Assembly: GCA_018857735.1 (NCBI GenBank)
Contig: JABMCL010000767.1
Span: forward strand, 742,501 to 806,500
DNA length: 64,000 nt
From: Alviniconcha marisindica
Taxonomy: Eukaryota > Mollusca > Gastropoda > Provannidae
Direction of reading: 5' to 3'
The notes beneath the pieces were generated by a model, which was not told the DNA's origin, did not search any database, and saw nothing but the letters and a program-made list of their open reading frames with translations. How positions within the stretch are numbered: the stretch's first letter is position 1; each line of letters begins with the position of its first letter. The position numbers and the translations under genes are program-made. Below are positions 56,001 to 63,450 of this stretch, one piece after another.

Positions 56001-58342
56001 TGTGTTGTGTTGACAGGATGGGCTGTATGAGTGTTGCTGTGTTGACAGGATGGGCTTGTGTTGTGTTGACAGGATGGGCTGTATGAGTGTTGCTGTGTTG
56101 ACAGGATGGGCGTTTGTGTTTGTGTTGACAGGCTGGGCTGTATCTGTGTTGTGTGTTGACAGGATGGGCTGTATCCAAGTTGCTGTGTTGACAGGATGGG
56201 TTGTGTTGTGTTGACAGGATGGGCTGTATGTGTTGTGTGTTGACAGGATGGGCTGTTGTTGTGTTGACAGGATGGGCTGTATCTGTGTTGTGTGTTGACA
56301 GGATGGGCTGTATCTGGTGTTGTTGACAGGATGGGCTGTATCTGCGTTGTGTGTTGACAGGATGGGCTGTATCTGTTGTGTGTTGACAGGATGGGCTGTA
56401 TCTGTGTTGTGTGTTGACAGGATGGGCTGTATCTGTGTTGTGTGTTGACAGGATGGGCTGTATCTGTGTTGTGTGTTGACAGGATGGGCTGTATCTGTGT
56501 TGTGTGTTGACAGGATGGGCTGTATCTGCGTTGTGTGTTGACAGGATGGGCTGTATTGCTGTTGTGTTTGACAGGATGGGCTGTATCTGTGTTGTGTGTT
56601 GACAGGATGGGCTGTATCTGGTTGTGTGTTGACAGGATGGGCTGTATCTGGTTGTGTGTTGACAGGATGGGCTGTATCTGGTTGTGTGTTGACAGGATGG
56701 GCTGTATCTGTGTTGTGTGTTGACAGGATGGGCTGTATCTGTGTTGTGTGTTGACAGGATGGGCTGTATCTGTGTGTGTTGACAGGATGGGCTGTATCTG
56801 TGTTGTGTGTTGACAGGATGGGCTGTATCTGTGTTGTGTGTTGACAGGATGGGCTGTATCTGGTTGTGTTTGACAGGATGGGCTGTATCTGTTTGTGTGT
56901 TGACAGGATGGGCTGTATCTGTGTTGTGTGTTGACAGGATGGGCTGTATCTTTTGACAGATGGGCTGACTGTTGTGTGTTGACAGGATGGGCTGTATCTG
57001 TTGTGTGTTGACAGGATGGGCTGTATCTGTGTTGTTGACAGGATGGGCTGTATCTCCGTGTTTGTGTTGACAGGATGGGCTGTATCCGTGTTGTGTGTTG
57101 ACAGGATGGGCTGTACGTTGGTGTTGACAGGATGGGCTGTATCCGTGTTGTGTGTTGACAGGATGGGCTGTATCCATGTTGTGTGTTGACAGGATGGGCT
57201 GAATCTGTGTTGTGTGTTGACAGGATGGGCTCTATGAGTGCATCCTGTGTGCCTGCTGCAGCACCTCCTGCCCCAGCTACTGGTGGAACTCTGACAAGTA
57301 CCTGGGCCCTGCCGTGCTGATGCAGGCCTATCGCTGGATGATTGATTCGCGTGATGAGTTCACTAATGAACGTCTGGCCATGATGGAGGATGGGTTCCGT
57401 GTACCGCTGTCACACCATTATGAACTGCACCAAGACCTGTCCCAAGGTGAGTTATGTCAGTTGCTGCTGTCACACCATTATGAACTGCACCAAGACCTGA
57501 TATATTGTTATTGGTGGTGCTTTGAGGTACTGTATCTGGTCCTGACGATTTGTCTTACCGCCTTTCCCTAAGCTTTACAAGCTTTACAAGCTTAGGAAAG
57601 GTGGTGCCATAGCACTACGACCTCGCACACCACGACTGGTTCATGTGTTAGTTCCCTAGGACCCCCTCCCCCTTCTTGTCATGTGCTGTTGATACTTTGC
57701 TGTGATGGAACCTTTGTCCTGTCATGTGTTCCTCACTGCTGTCATGTGCTGTTGATACTTTGCTGTGATGGAACCTTGGTCCTGTCATGTGTTCCTCACA
57801 GCTGTCATGTGCTGTTGATCCTTTGCTGTGATGGAACCTTTGTCCTGTCATGTGTTCCTCACTGCTGTCATGTGCTGTTGATACTTTGCTGTGATGGAAC
57901 CTTTGTCCTGTCATGTGTTCCTCACTGCTGTCATGTGCTGTTGATACTTTGCTGTGATGGAACCTTGGTCCTGTCATGTGTTCCTCACTGCTGTCATGTG
58001 CTGTTGATACTTTGCTGTGATGGAACCTTTGTCCTGTCATGTGTTCCTCACTGCTGTCATGTGCTGTTGATACTTTGCTGTGATGGAACCTTTGTCCTGT
58101 CATGTGTTCCTCACTGCTGTCATGTGCTGTTGATCCTTTGCTGTGATGAAACCTTTGTAATGTCATCTGTTCATCACTGCTGTCACGTGCCCTTGATACA
58201 TTGTTGTAATAAAGTCTTTGTGCTGTCGTCTGTTTATCGCTGCTGTTGTGTGTTGCTGCAGGGTCTGAACCCAGGCCGGGCCATCGGAGAGATCAAGAAA
58301 ATGTTGATCAACTACAACAAGGATGCTGCTGTCAAACACTGA
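33940..58342 (+). CDS. SDHB: Succinate dehydrogenase iron-sulfur subunit (whole gene)
   Basis: Eight exons encode SDHB, which passes electrons from SDHA-bound FAD through [2Fe-2S], [4Fe-4S] and [3Fe-4S] clusters to ubiquinone in the mitochondrial inner membrane. Exons: 33940-34005, 45639-45719, 49161-49219, 52985-53119, 54230-54308, 55358-55480, 57224-57446, 58262-58342. Hallmarks are an N-terminal transit peptide, [18 protein letters not shown] for the [2Fe-2S] cluster, [17 protein letters not shown] for the [4Fe-4S] cluster and [13 protein letters not shown] for the last ligands. Total length is close to the usual 280 residues. Two defects are visible: the exon-4 donor and a 2-nt frameshift in exon 7. 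Every intron from 1 to 7 contains at least one tandem array. Confidence 0.9.
35160..35500. repeat. Pair of related repeat copies, about 240 bp apart
   Basis: ggtacaaccataattctggt followed by atcaactgattcagcgttaa (about 35237-35276) matches gatacagccatggttctggt and atctgcagattcagcattaa (about 35423-35462). The copies are diverged, and the flanking AT-rich sequence has the look of an old transposon. Type unknown. Confidence 0.5.
36922..36955 (-). CDS. Possible first exon of a minus-strand gene nested in SDHB intron 1
   Basis: On the minus strand an ATG gives [11 protein letters not shown], then AACCATG|gtaagt, a perfect donor. It lies at the edge of a CpG-rich stretch (36950-37080) that could be a promoter. 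A possible next exon at about 35520-35590 starts after tgatttcag and contains [17 protein letters not shown], but its phase does not fit this start. The gene is not recognised and may not exist. Confidence 0.25.
39065..39190. repeat. 61-bp tandem duplication
   Basis: Two identical copies of ttcacttcaccataataact and the following 40 bp lie next to each other, with no sequence differences. This indicates a recent event or an assembly artefact. Confidence 0.85.
39540..42230 (+). repeat. 48-bp array of SDHB intron-1 acceptor plus exon-2 start, block 1
   Basis: The unit is tgtctgtcccaccacag|gcaagatgtgct, then gtaccggtatgatac or gtacccatatatatcatac. It copies the acceptor and the first 12 nt of exon 2. 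There are about 56 units. Left-hand units carry gtaccggtatgatacag, right-hand units gtacccatatatatc, so subtypes are segregated. Very long ORFs on both strands arise because 48 is a multiple of three; their [13 protein letters not shown] peptides are not real proteins. Confidence 0.95.
42233..44153. mobile_element. 1.92-kb inverted-repeat element inserted in the array
   Basis: Perfect 18-bp inverted ends, atgacccattctcaaaac, lie at 42233-42250 and 44136-44153. Array units resume directly on both sides, broken within their TA-rich part, so the element inserted into a pre-existing array. A TA or TATA target duplication is possible but masked by the AT-rich unit. The interior has no long ORF and includes a 70-bp TA microsatellite (about 44024-44093). 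It is best read as a non-autonomous DNA transposon. Confidence 0.8.
44158..45650 (+). repeat. 48-bp SDHB acceptor array, block 2, ending in exon 2
   Basis: About 30 further units, all with ccaccacag|gcaagatgtgct and tacccatatat(a)tcatac. The last unit is the real intron-1 acceptor and the start of exon 2 at 45639, where the sequence leaves the repeat after gatgtgct to give cagactgcagcagc. Confidence 0.95.
45639..45719 (+). CDS. SDHB: SDHB exon 2
   Basis: Exactly 27 codons, [20 protein letters not shown] then KIEIYRW, phase 0 at the start, with donor AGATGG|gtgagt. The acceptor lies inside the last array unit (ccaccacag). It holds the end of the presequence and the first strand of the ferredoxin-like domain. 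Confidence 0.9.
45720..46872 (+). other. SDHB intron 2, unique part
   Basis: A G-rich degenerate repeat (45840-46100; phrases like gggcacagtggcatgacag) is followed by unassigned sequence. No exon is seen. Confidence 0.5.
46873..48085. repeat. 35-bp array, about 34 copies, SDHB intron 2
   Basis: The unit is tggatacaggatgcagacag, then aatgatgtgtgaagc. The central units (47360-47800) share gcggacagaa instead of gcagacagaa, a local subtype. Minus-strand ORFs of up to 387 codons run through it and are repeat artefacts. Confidence 0.9.
48095..48370. repeat. Dispersed repeat copy C
   Basis: It shares tgatctacacttcagtctgg, cagcc, gcttccttcactgact and ggaacagcttcagtatt in order with copies A and B upstream of SDHB, so one dispersed family occurs three times in the window. 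Confidence 0.5.
48655..49150. repeat. 31-bp array ending at the SDHB exon-3 acceptor, about 15 copies
   Basis: The unit is gtgactgctgtgtaaatgta plus gagtgaagttg. The last unit runs into gactgctgctgtgtgacag|GACCC, so the array stops within about 15 nt of the acceptor. The unit has tgctgtgtaaatg where the acceptor has tgctgtgtgacag, and it carries no exon sequence. Confidence 0.9.
49161..49219 (+). CDS. SDHB: SDHB exon 3
   Basis: It encodes [19 protein letters not shown], then CA joining C of exon 4 (His). Acceptor tgtgtgacag, donor AACCA|gtgagt, phase 2. It matches the [20 protein letters not shown] region of animal SDHB. Confidence 0.9.
49227..49745. repeat. About 57-bp repeat starting 7 nt inside the exon-3 donor, about 8 copies
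   Basis: The unit contains cacactcccatgttaagtga, then tttaccatagccttattgat and tcctgta. The first copy begins directly after gtgagtta at the donor. Later sequence to about 50050 is a decayed version with the same word order. Confidence 0.85.
50130..52978. repeat. 30 to 40-bp array ending at the SDHB exon-4 acceptor, about 85 copies
   Basis: The unit is gtatacatggtgttgttgtg, then gggtctgtagcacagtca. Right-hand units add gtatgtca, a length subtype. The last copy runs into catggtatttccctttccag|C, so the array stops about 10 nt before the acceptor. Minus-strand ORFs of about 200 codons are artefacts. Confidence 0.9.
52985..53119 (+). CDS. SDHB: SDHB exon 4, [2Fe-2S] cluster
   Basis: It encodes [20 protein letters not shown], then [18 protein letters not shown] and TNTLA. 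The three cysteines of [10 protein letters not shown] are [2Fe-2S] ligands. The family continues LAC(I/T), with the fourth ligand. Here TGT and ATA follow at 53121-53126, but then TAG (53127-53129). A donor at TTGGC|gtgtat closes the frame with exon 5 yet removes that cysteine. A donor at ATATAGTAG|gtatca keeps it but meets the stop. The 3' end is therefore uncertain. Confidence 0.8.
53112..53975 (+). repeat. 37-bp array starting at the SDHB exon-4 donor, about 22 copies
   Basis: The unit is ggcgtgtatatagtaggtat, then cactgccagtaccaaccat. The first copy begins in the last nucleotides of exon 4, so every unit repeats the donor region (tggc|gtgtat and tatagtag|gtatca). All copies keep the tatatagtag that makes the stop codon in exon 4, so that sequence is not a single base-calling error. 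Confidence 0.95.
54230..54308 (+). CDS. SDHB: SDHB exon 5
   Basis: It encodes [20 protein letters not shown] then VKDLVP. Acceptor gctgtctgcag, donor GTGCCG|gtaagt, phase 0 at the end. It matches the [16 protein letters not shown] block that bridges the two domains. It enters with one nucleotide (C), so exon 4 must end in phase 2. Confidence 0.9.
54365..54965. repeat. Array of about 55-58 bp in SDHB intron 5
   Basis: The unit is gttgagttttgtgacagcgt, then catcacagcgatgcctgtcagtggg, with more diverged relatives (gtgtgctcacactgacacct) near the donor. Roughly ten units. It lies about 55 bp past the donor and does not contain exon sequence. Confidence 0.8.
55358..55480 (+). CDS. SDHB: SDHB exon 6
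   Basis: 41 codons: [20 protein letters not shown], then [17 protein letters not shown]. Acceptor gcttgctgcag, donor AAGCTG|gtcagt. It matches DLSNFYAQYKSIEPYL and QQYLQSIEEREKL of the family. Confidence 0.95.
55481..55680 (+). repeat. 66-bp repeat starting exactly at the SDHB exon-6 donor, 3 copies
   Basis: Units begin gtcagtggttggcttgcctt at 55481, 55547 and 55613, with the first being the 5' splice site itself. The copies are virtually identical. Because 66 is a multiple of three, exon 6 stays open through all three copies to 55693. Confidence 0.95.
55790..57235 (+). repeat. About 31-bp array of intron-6 acceptor plus exon-7 start, about 49 copies
   Basis: The unit is gttgacag|gatgggctgtat, then ctgtgttgtgt. 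It copies the acceptor and the first 12 nt of exon 7 with one change (ctgtat for ctctat). Left-hand units (55800-56100) extend further into exon-like sequence, gatgggctgtatgagtgttg, parallel to GATGGGCTCTATGAGTGC. The true acceptor at 57221-57223 is the last copy. The 495-codon minus-strand ORF here is an artefact. Confidence 0.95.
57224..57446 (+). CDS. SDHB: SDHB exon 7, [4Fe-4S] and [3Fe-4S] ligands, frameshifted
   Basis: It encodes [20 protein letters not shown], then [20 protein letters not shown] and LAMMEDGFR. After FR (about 57399) the reading frame must shift to give [15 protein letters not shown] from 57402 to the donor CCCAAG|gtgagt. Length is 223 nt where 225 would close the frame, so two nucleotides appear to be missing, most simply one GT of a GTGT repeat. 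In the annotated frame the protein instead reads [15 protein letters not shown] and loses the last three cysteine ligands. Confidence 0.9.
57406..57499 (+). repeat. 60-bp duplication of SDHB exon-7 end and donor
   Basis: The segment gctgtcacaccattatgaac and its continuation to accaagacctg recurs at 57466-57499, exactly 60 bp after 57406-57439. The duplication joins the exon 3' end, the donor and 19 nt of intron. The second copy stops before a donor and would lie in intron 7. Confidence 0.9.
57558..57603. other. Imperfect hairpin in SDHB intron 7
   Basis: cctttccctaagc pairs with gcttaggaaagg across a loop containing two copies of tttacaagc. The stem is about 12 bp with one bulge. No function is known; it could be a small transposon footprint. 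Confidence 0.5.
57672..58190. repeat. 63-bp array in SDHB intron 7, about 8 copies
   Basis: The unit is tcatgtgctgttgatacttt, then gctgtgatggaacctttgtc and ctgtcatgtgttcctcactgc. The period is a multiple of three, so ORFs of about 170-220 codons cross it on both strands; one on the plus strand even runs into exon 8. They are artefacts. Confidence 0.9.
58262..58342 (+). CDS. SDHB: SDHB exon 8 and stop
   Basis: It starts after gttgctgcag in phase 0 and encodes [20 protein letters not shown], then DAAVKH and TGA. It matches GLNPGKAIAEIKKMMATY of the family. Confidence 0.95.
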   Translation, partial: GLNPGRAIGEIKKMLINYNKDAAVKH

Positions 58343-59935
58343 GCAACAGTGGCATGGAAAAGCTCTCTCCCCAGACATCGTGGACTGACGTCAGCAAGAG
58401 GACTCGCGTCGCTGCTGGCTCTGGTCAAATTTCTGCACCATTTTCTTTGCTGTAGGCAACCGTACTCTTTTTTGCAGTCTCTGAGTAATATCAGCTAAAG
58501 ATAACAAGATAAACTATAGCCTGCGGAATGACAGCACAGCAGTAACATAGTGAGTGGAAGCAAGGACTGATGGTGGCTGTTGGCAGCCGCTGGGTAGTGG
58601 TTGTGGCTGCCCTGCTGTTCTTAGCGGGGGCAGCTGTTGGCAGCTGATGCTTTGATAGGGAACTCTGCTTTTGCCGCCAACACCATTTTTGTTAGTTTTA
58701 CCTACAGCAGAGTAAAAGGGTAGAAAATGAAACCTCAGTGCACCGTTTCTGTGGCCAGAAGAGTTTGTGCAGAACAGCTGCCTGTGACGGTGTCTGCAGT
58801 GACACTGTAATGGGGGACGTTAGGAGTCTGTCAAGATCTGTGTCCTGGACTGTATCGCTCGTTCTGTGAAGGTTTTCTGTACCTTGCTTATTAGTTGCCC
58901 TCCTTTCTTTCTTTGTTGTCCTTGTGGTATTGGGTTGGTGATACTGCAGATTGATGTGCCGCTGCCCCAGGTGCTATGCCTGGCCGTACATAATGCCCAC
59001 AACACCGGCAGGTCTGGTCTGCACAGAGGTCATGGAGGCAGAAGGCATGTGTTTATATCTGCCAGGGCTTTATTTGTGTGTTGCCTATTTGTCCAGTTGA
59101 TTTTGTGTCCTATCATTTTTCTCTGTGTGTAATTTGAACCCAGCGCAAATGGTTTCGAGGTATCCTTGCTTCTGCCCCCCTGCTGACAGTTTCCAGGTGT
59201 TTCCAGTGTTTCTGCCTCTCTGCCGACGGTTTCCAGGTGTTTCCACCTCTCTGCCGACGGTTTCCAGTGTTTCTGCCTCTCTGCTGACAGTTTCCAGGTG
59301 TTTCTGCCTCTCTGCCGACGGTTTCCAGTGTTTCTGCCTCTCTGCTGACAGTTTCCAGGTGTTTCTGCCTCTCTGCTGACGGTTTCCAGTGTTTCTGCCT
59401 CTCTGCTGGGCGTGCGCCCCTGTCTTCATGGTGGGGACACATGCAGAAGCGGAGAGGAGGAAAGGGGGAAGATGAGGATAAAACCTGGTACAAAGTGTGG
59501 TGAAAACAGCTAGTGGGGGATGAGTTTGGTCTTTAGAACTAATAGAAGACTACATGAAAAACAAGTTCATGTAAAACTGCTTGTCACATCACGATTGAAC
59601 AGGCAGTAATATCATATCAGTAAATTACCAGTATGTTTGTTTAATTTTGCCGATTTCTCACTTTGATCCTTTTTATCTGTGCAGGCAATTTGTAACGTTT
59701 GACATGGTAAGAAATGTATTCATATGATAAATGTAAAAATACTTCAATAATAAGGTGCTTTGGAGATCACTGTTTATTAAACAGTGTTGTACAGCTTGTA
59801 GAAGAGCACTACAACGTGACAGGAACTTCAACTCTTACAGGCAGAAAGTTCCACGCATCTGGTTGAAGCATAAGGGAGAGAACTGGAAAGAAAAAAGCAA
59901 GTCAGACTGAAAATAAAGTTTCAATTTTAGAAGAC
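58343..59935 (+). other. Probable SDHB 3' UTR and flank
   Basis: No coding exon is seen. A 31 to 62-bp repeat lies at 59170-59405 (tgcctctctgccgacggttt then ccagtgttt). AATAAA at 59912-59917 is a candidate poly(A) signal, although an earlier end is possible. Confidence 0.45.
59165..59410. repeat. About 31-bp array, about 8 copies, in the SDHB 3' region
   Basis: The unit is tttctgcctctctgccgacg, then gtttccaggtg, with alternating ccaggtgtttc and ccagtgtttc variants, which gives a two-unit (about 60 bp) higher-order period. Confidence 0.85.
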
Positions 59936-61999
59936 AGTTTTCAGTGGAACTATTTTGCTTGAAGGACTGTGCATCTCATTTTGCATAATTATATCTCTCA
60001 GAGGCACCCGCAGACCCACAAAGAGCAACATTCAGAAAATGTTGACATACGCACGCACACATAAACACAGAACAGCAGCCTTTAGAAATTGTGCATTTCT
60101 ATGGCCTACTTTAATGACCAAGAACAGTATGGTCACAACTACAACCATGGCAGTCACACTGTACATTCAGTTACTGCACACCAAGCAGCATCTTTCATCA
60201 TCAGTTAAGCAACACCACTGGCCTTAACATTAGTTACAATGGCAGTGACACGCAATATGCACATGGAGGACTTTTGTAGATTTCACTTAAGACAGGTTTT
60301 ACGTGTGAGAAGCATTTCAAAATGGGGATCTGTGAGACATGGCTATCCTTGTTCCAAAGCATCAAGGTGGCCAAAATCAAGAGGAACGTTTAAAAACTCA
60401 CAGAGGTTAGTGTCAAGCACAGAATCAAAGATCTTGCCAAAAACAAATGTCTCAGCGAAATGGTCCAGATACTACCTCGGCAGTATCTGGACTATTTTGG
60501 TAAGATTAGTTTTTAGCGGTCTACTTTAACCCATGCCTTATTGTATGTTTAGTCTAAACACAAACTGTTATGAGGACTACACATACAAAAGAACACTTCA
60601 GTATTTTATGCATGTTTTGCGTTCAGAATGGGCAGTTGCAAGGTCCATGTTTTTATGAATATTACAAACCAGAATCTGCAGACAAGATTTTTCTTCAGTT
60701 CAAACTGAAGCTCGAGTTCCTGTTGTCAGGTAATTTATGTTAAACTGATGTGTGTTAAGGGCCAATTTTATTCTTTTGGTGATAGTTTGGATCTCGTCTG
60801 CAGAAAGATGCCAAGTAAACAGGTTATGGTATTGCGGATGAGAGTGTGAAAAGTTTCCCATGTATTCACCACATGACGTTCAGTATTGTTCATCACAGTC
60901 ATACCATGGAGCTATTGCCACATCAATGCTATCATCATAGACCCAGATCAATGTGCATATTAAGAAGCAATTCTGTTTGCACACAGTTTAAGGTACTGAG
61001 TTCATGTTCAAAGTGACTGCAATTAAGACAAAAGCACCATGTTGATGATCATGGTCATAATCACAAGGATCATAATTAAAACAAGTTATCAACTTATTTC
61101 AATATGAACTTGCCAATACAACTTTCAGTTTCATCTTTCTGCCACCACTGTGACCTTGAAACTTGATGGAGGTCACTGAAACTGGTGTGAACATATTTCA
61201 GCTCAGCCTGTATTATCAACATGGCAAGTCTGAAAAGATTCCACATAAAAGGCCAGGAAAAGCCTGTGTTAAAGTTTTGCTGAATCTGGCTATCACTGAA
61301 ATACCTGGCAAAACCAAACTAGCAGAGCAAATATCAAGACTGGCATGAATGGCATTGAATGGATACAGCTCAGCTGAAGTTATAATCATGAAAAAAGTCA
61401 AAGGTCTCACTTATAGTTATACAGCATCCATGTCATGTACACAGTAACAGTCACGTCCACCGTGTCATGTACACAGTAACAGTCACGTACACCTCATTAA
61501 CCCAGTAACACTAACAGATACATCACCTCCTGAGCACAATGACGGTTGCATACGTCACCATCTGAACACAGTTACATGTGGTGACATGCACATCACCTCA
61601 TGAACATAATAAAAATTAACAGACACTCATGAACAGACGCACAGTTCACCTCATGAACACAATTATAGTCTCACACACACCACCTTATGAACACAATAAC
61701 TGTGACAGTCGTATACACCACTTCCTAAATGCAGTAACACACACACACACATACTCACCACTTCATAAGCCCAATAATGATCAGATACACCACATTATGA
61801 ACAAAACAACAGATACACCACTTCATGCACCACCTTGTGGACTTACAGTTTGATACACCATCTCGTGGACACCGTAACATGCACCATCTTAAGGAAATAA
61901 CAGGTACACCATCTCATCAACACAATACATAGATATATCTACATCAATCCTGGGTACACACACACTGCTGTACACTTTCACAACACCGGTCAATGTCAC
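59936..61999. other. Unassigned sequence
   Basis: I see no gene. A 96-codon plus-strand ORF at 60239-60529 has no recognisable features. A degenerate repeat with cacctcatgaacacaata-type phrases fills about 61430-61930, including a pair of gtcatgtacacagtaacagt copies at 61433 and 61469. Confidence 0.4.
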
Positions 62000-62257
62000 T
62001 CATACGGCACCACCGCCCGGTGTGGAGGACGGCGTGGTGCCAGACTCTGAGGCAGAGGCCTCCTGGGACTTCGGAATGACGGAGGCCGAGTGTTTGTCTG
62101 AGCGGTAGGTGCTGTCTATGACGCCGGCTTCCTGCGCGGCTTTCTCCTGGTCCATCTGCCACTGCACCTTCCGGGCATGCTGCTTCACGGAGTCCGCCAC
62201 AATCTCCTCCATCATGCGTTCCGTCAGCACCCCGTCCTCTGACGCGTATGCTCGGGC
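62000..62257 (-). CDS. Last exon of an unrecognised minus-strand gene
   Basis: On the minus strand the exon starts after tttgcgtgtgcag and reads ARAYASEDGVLTERMMEEIV, then QHARKVQWQMDQEKAAQEAG, ending in a Ser/Thr-rich tail and TGA at 62000-62002 (85 codons). The first half looks helical and possibly coiled-coil; the tail looks disordered. GC content is higher than in the surroundings, as expected for coding sequence. An acceptor 27 nt upstream (gtgccag) is an in-frame alternative. The remaining exons would lie to the right, beyond the arrays or outside the window. I do not recognise the family. Confidence 0.55.
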   Translation of the reverse strand, partial: ARAYASEDGVLTERMMEEIVADSVKQHARKVQWQMDQEKAAQEAGVIDSTYRSDKHSASVIPKSQEASASESGTTPSSTPGGGAV

Positions 62258-62439
62258 CTGCACACGCAAAGCATGCTGGGTCTGGCACTGGTCTGATGGA
62301 AGTCTGGTCATTGTTACACGGGTCTGATAAATATTCACTACGTCTGACCCATATTACGTGGGTTTATGCAAATGTGATAGCTCATAGCCCTGACAAAGGT
62401 CTAAGTGTGGTATATGCAGAAGCAGTACACAATGGGTCT

Positions 62440-62875
62440 GAGTGGGTTACCGCCAAATAAAAAACAGTCTGTGTAAGTTTATTGTAGCCAGCAAGTCTTG
62501 ACGAGCACACAATGAGTCTGAGTGACCTAATAAAAAACAGTGTGTAAGTTTACTGTAGCCAGCAAGTCTTGACAAGCACACAATGAGTCTGAGTGACCTA
62601 ATAAAAAACAGTCTGTGTAAGTTTACTGTAGCCAGCAAGTCTTGACGAGCACACAATGGGTCTGAGTGACCAAATAAAAAACACTCTGTGTAAGTTTACT
62701 GTAGCCAGCAAGTCTTGACGAGCACACAATGGGTCTGAGTGACCAAATAAAAAACAGTCTGTGTAAGTTTATTGTAGCCAGCAAGTCTTGGCGAGCACAC
62801 AATGGGTCTGAGTGACCAAATAAAAAACAGTCTGTGTAAGTTTATTGTAGCCAGCAAGTCTTGACGAGCACCAAG
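62440..62875. repeat. About 73-bp array, about 6 copies
   Basis: The unit contains gtaagtttattgtagccagc, then aagtcttgacgagcacacaa and tgggtctgagtgac. Copies are 95% or more alike by eye, with one internal deletion. It sits upstream (in minus-strand terms) of the last exon at 62000-62257, so it is probably intronic to that gene. Confidence 0.9.
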
Positions 62876-63450
62876 ACTGACTGCTCAGTGTGCACTGGTT
62901 TAACAAAACAGCACCAAGCAGAAAGACTGCCAAGTATGTATGACAGCTGCTTGGGCATAACACAGCATGTGTAGAATCATAAAAATTATTGCAAAATACA
63001 CAAAAGCACACACACAAACATGGACATACACACACATGCAGAATCACACATAAACACAAACATGGACATACACACACATGCAGAATCACACATAAACACA
63101 CACGCACAGACAGAATCGCCCACAAACACAGAAGCACACACAACACGTACAAATTAAATGGTTAGTACTGTGCTTGTGTAGCGGTGTAAGCTGAACGCTT
63201 TGTAGGACTGTCATGATTATGCATGTACTGAAGGCCTTATTGGAAGGTTAGGTGCTCCATATTGTCACGACTATTATTATTAATTATTACTTGGTAATCA
63301 GCAACTTGGCCACTTCATTATGTTGAATGCCCAGTCAACCACATAGGCCAAAAAGAAAAGAGGAAACATTTCACCAGATCACAAACAGCTGTTACTCACT
63401 GTTCATAATGCAGGCACTATTCCATCCTCCTTTCCCCATCACCTGTCACC
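62876..63450. other. Unassigned sequence with CA-rich tract
   Basis: Positions 63000-63140 carry a degenerate repeat, acacacatgcagaatcacac, with a perfect pair at about 63022 and 63070. No gene is seen. Confidence 0.45.

Noticed and set aside
55690..57177. 495-codon minus-strand ORF made of [11 protein letters not shown] repeats
   Set aside because: It lies wholly in the intron-6 array, opposite SDHB. Its composition follows the repeat unit, and frame shifts between units only happen to stay open.
57648..58342. 219-codon plus-strand ORF (LLILCCDGT repeats) running into SDHB exon 8
   Set aside because: It is the 63-bp array read in frame. Exon 8 is better explained by the acceptor gttgctgcag at 58252-58261.
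33940..58342. SDHB as a processed retropseudogene
   Set aside because: The copy has introns with proper splice sites and no poly(A) tail. If it is a pseudogene it is a duplicated or decaying genomic copy.
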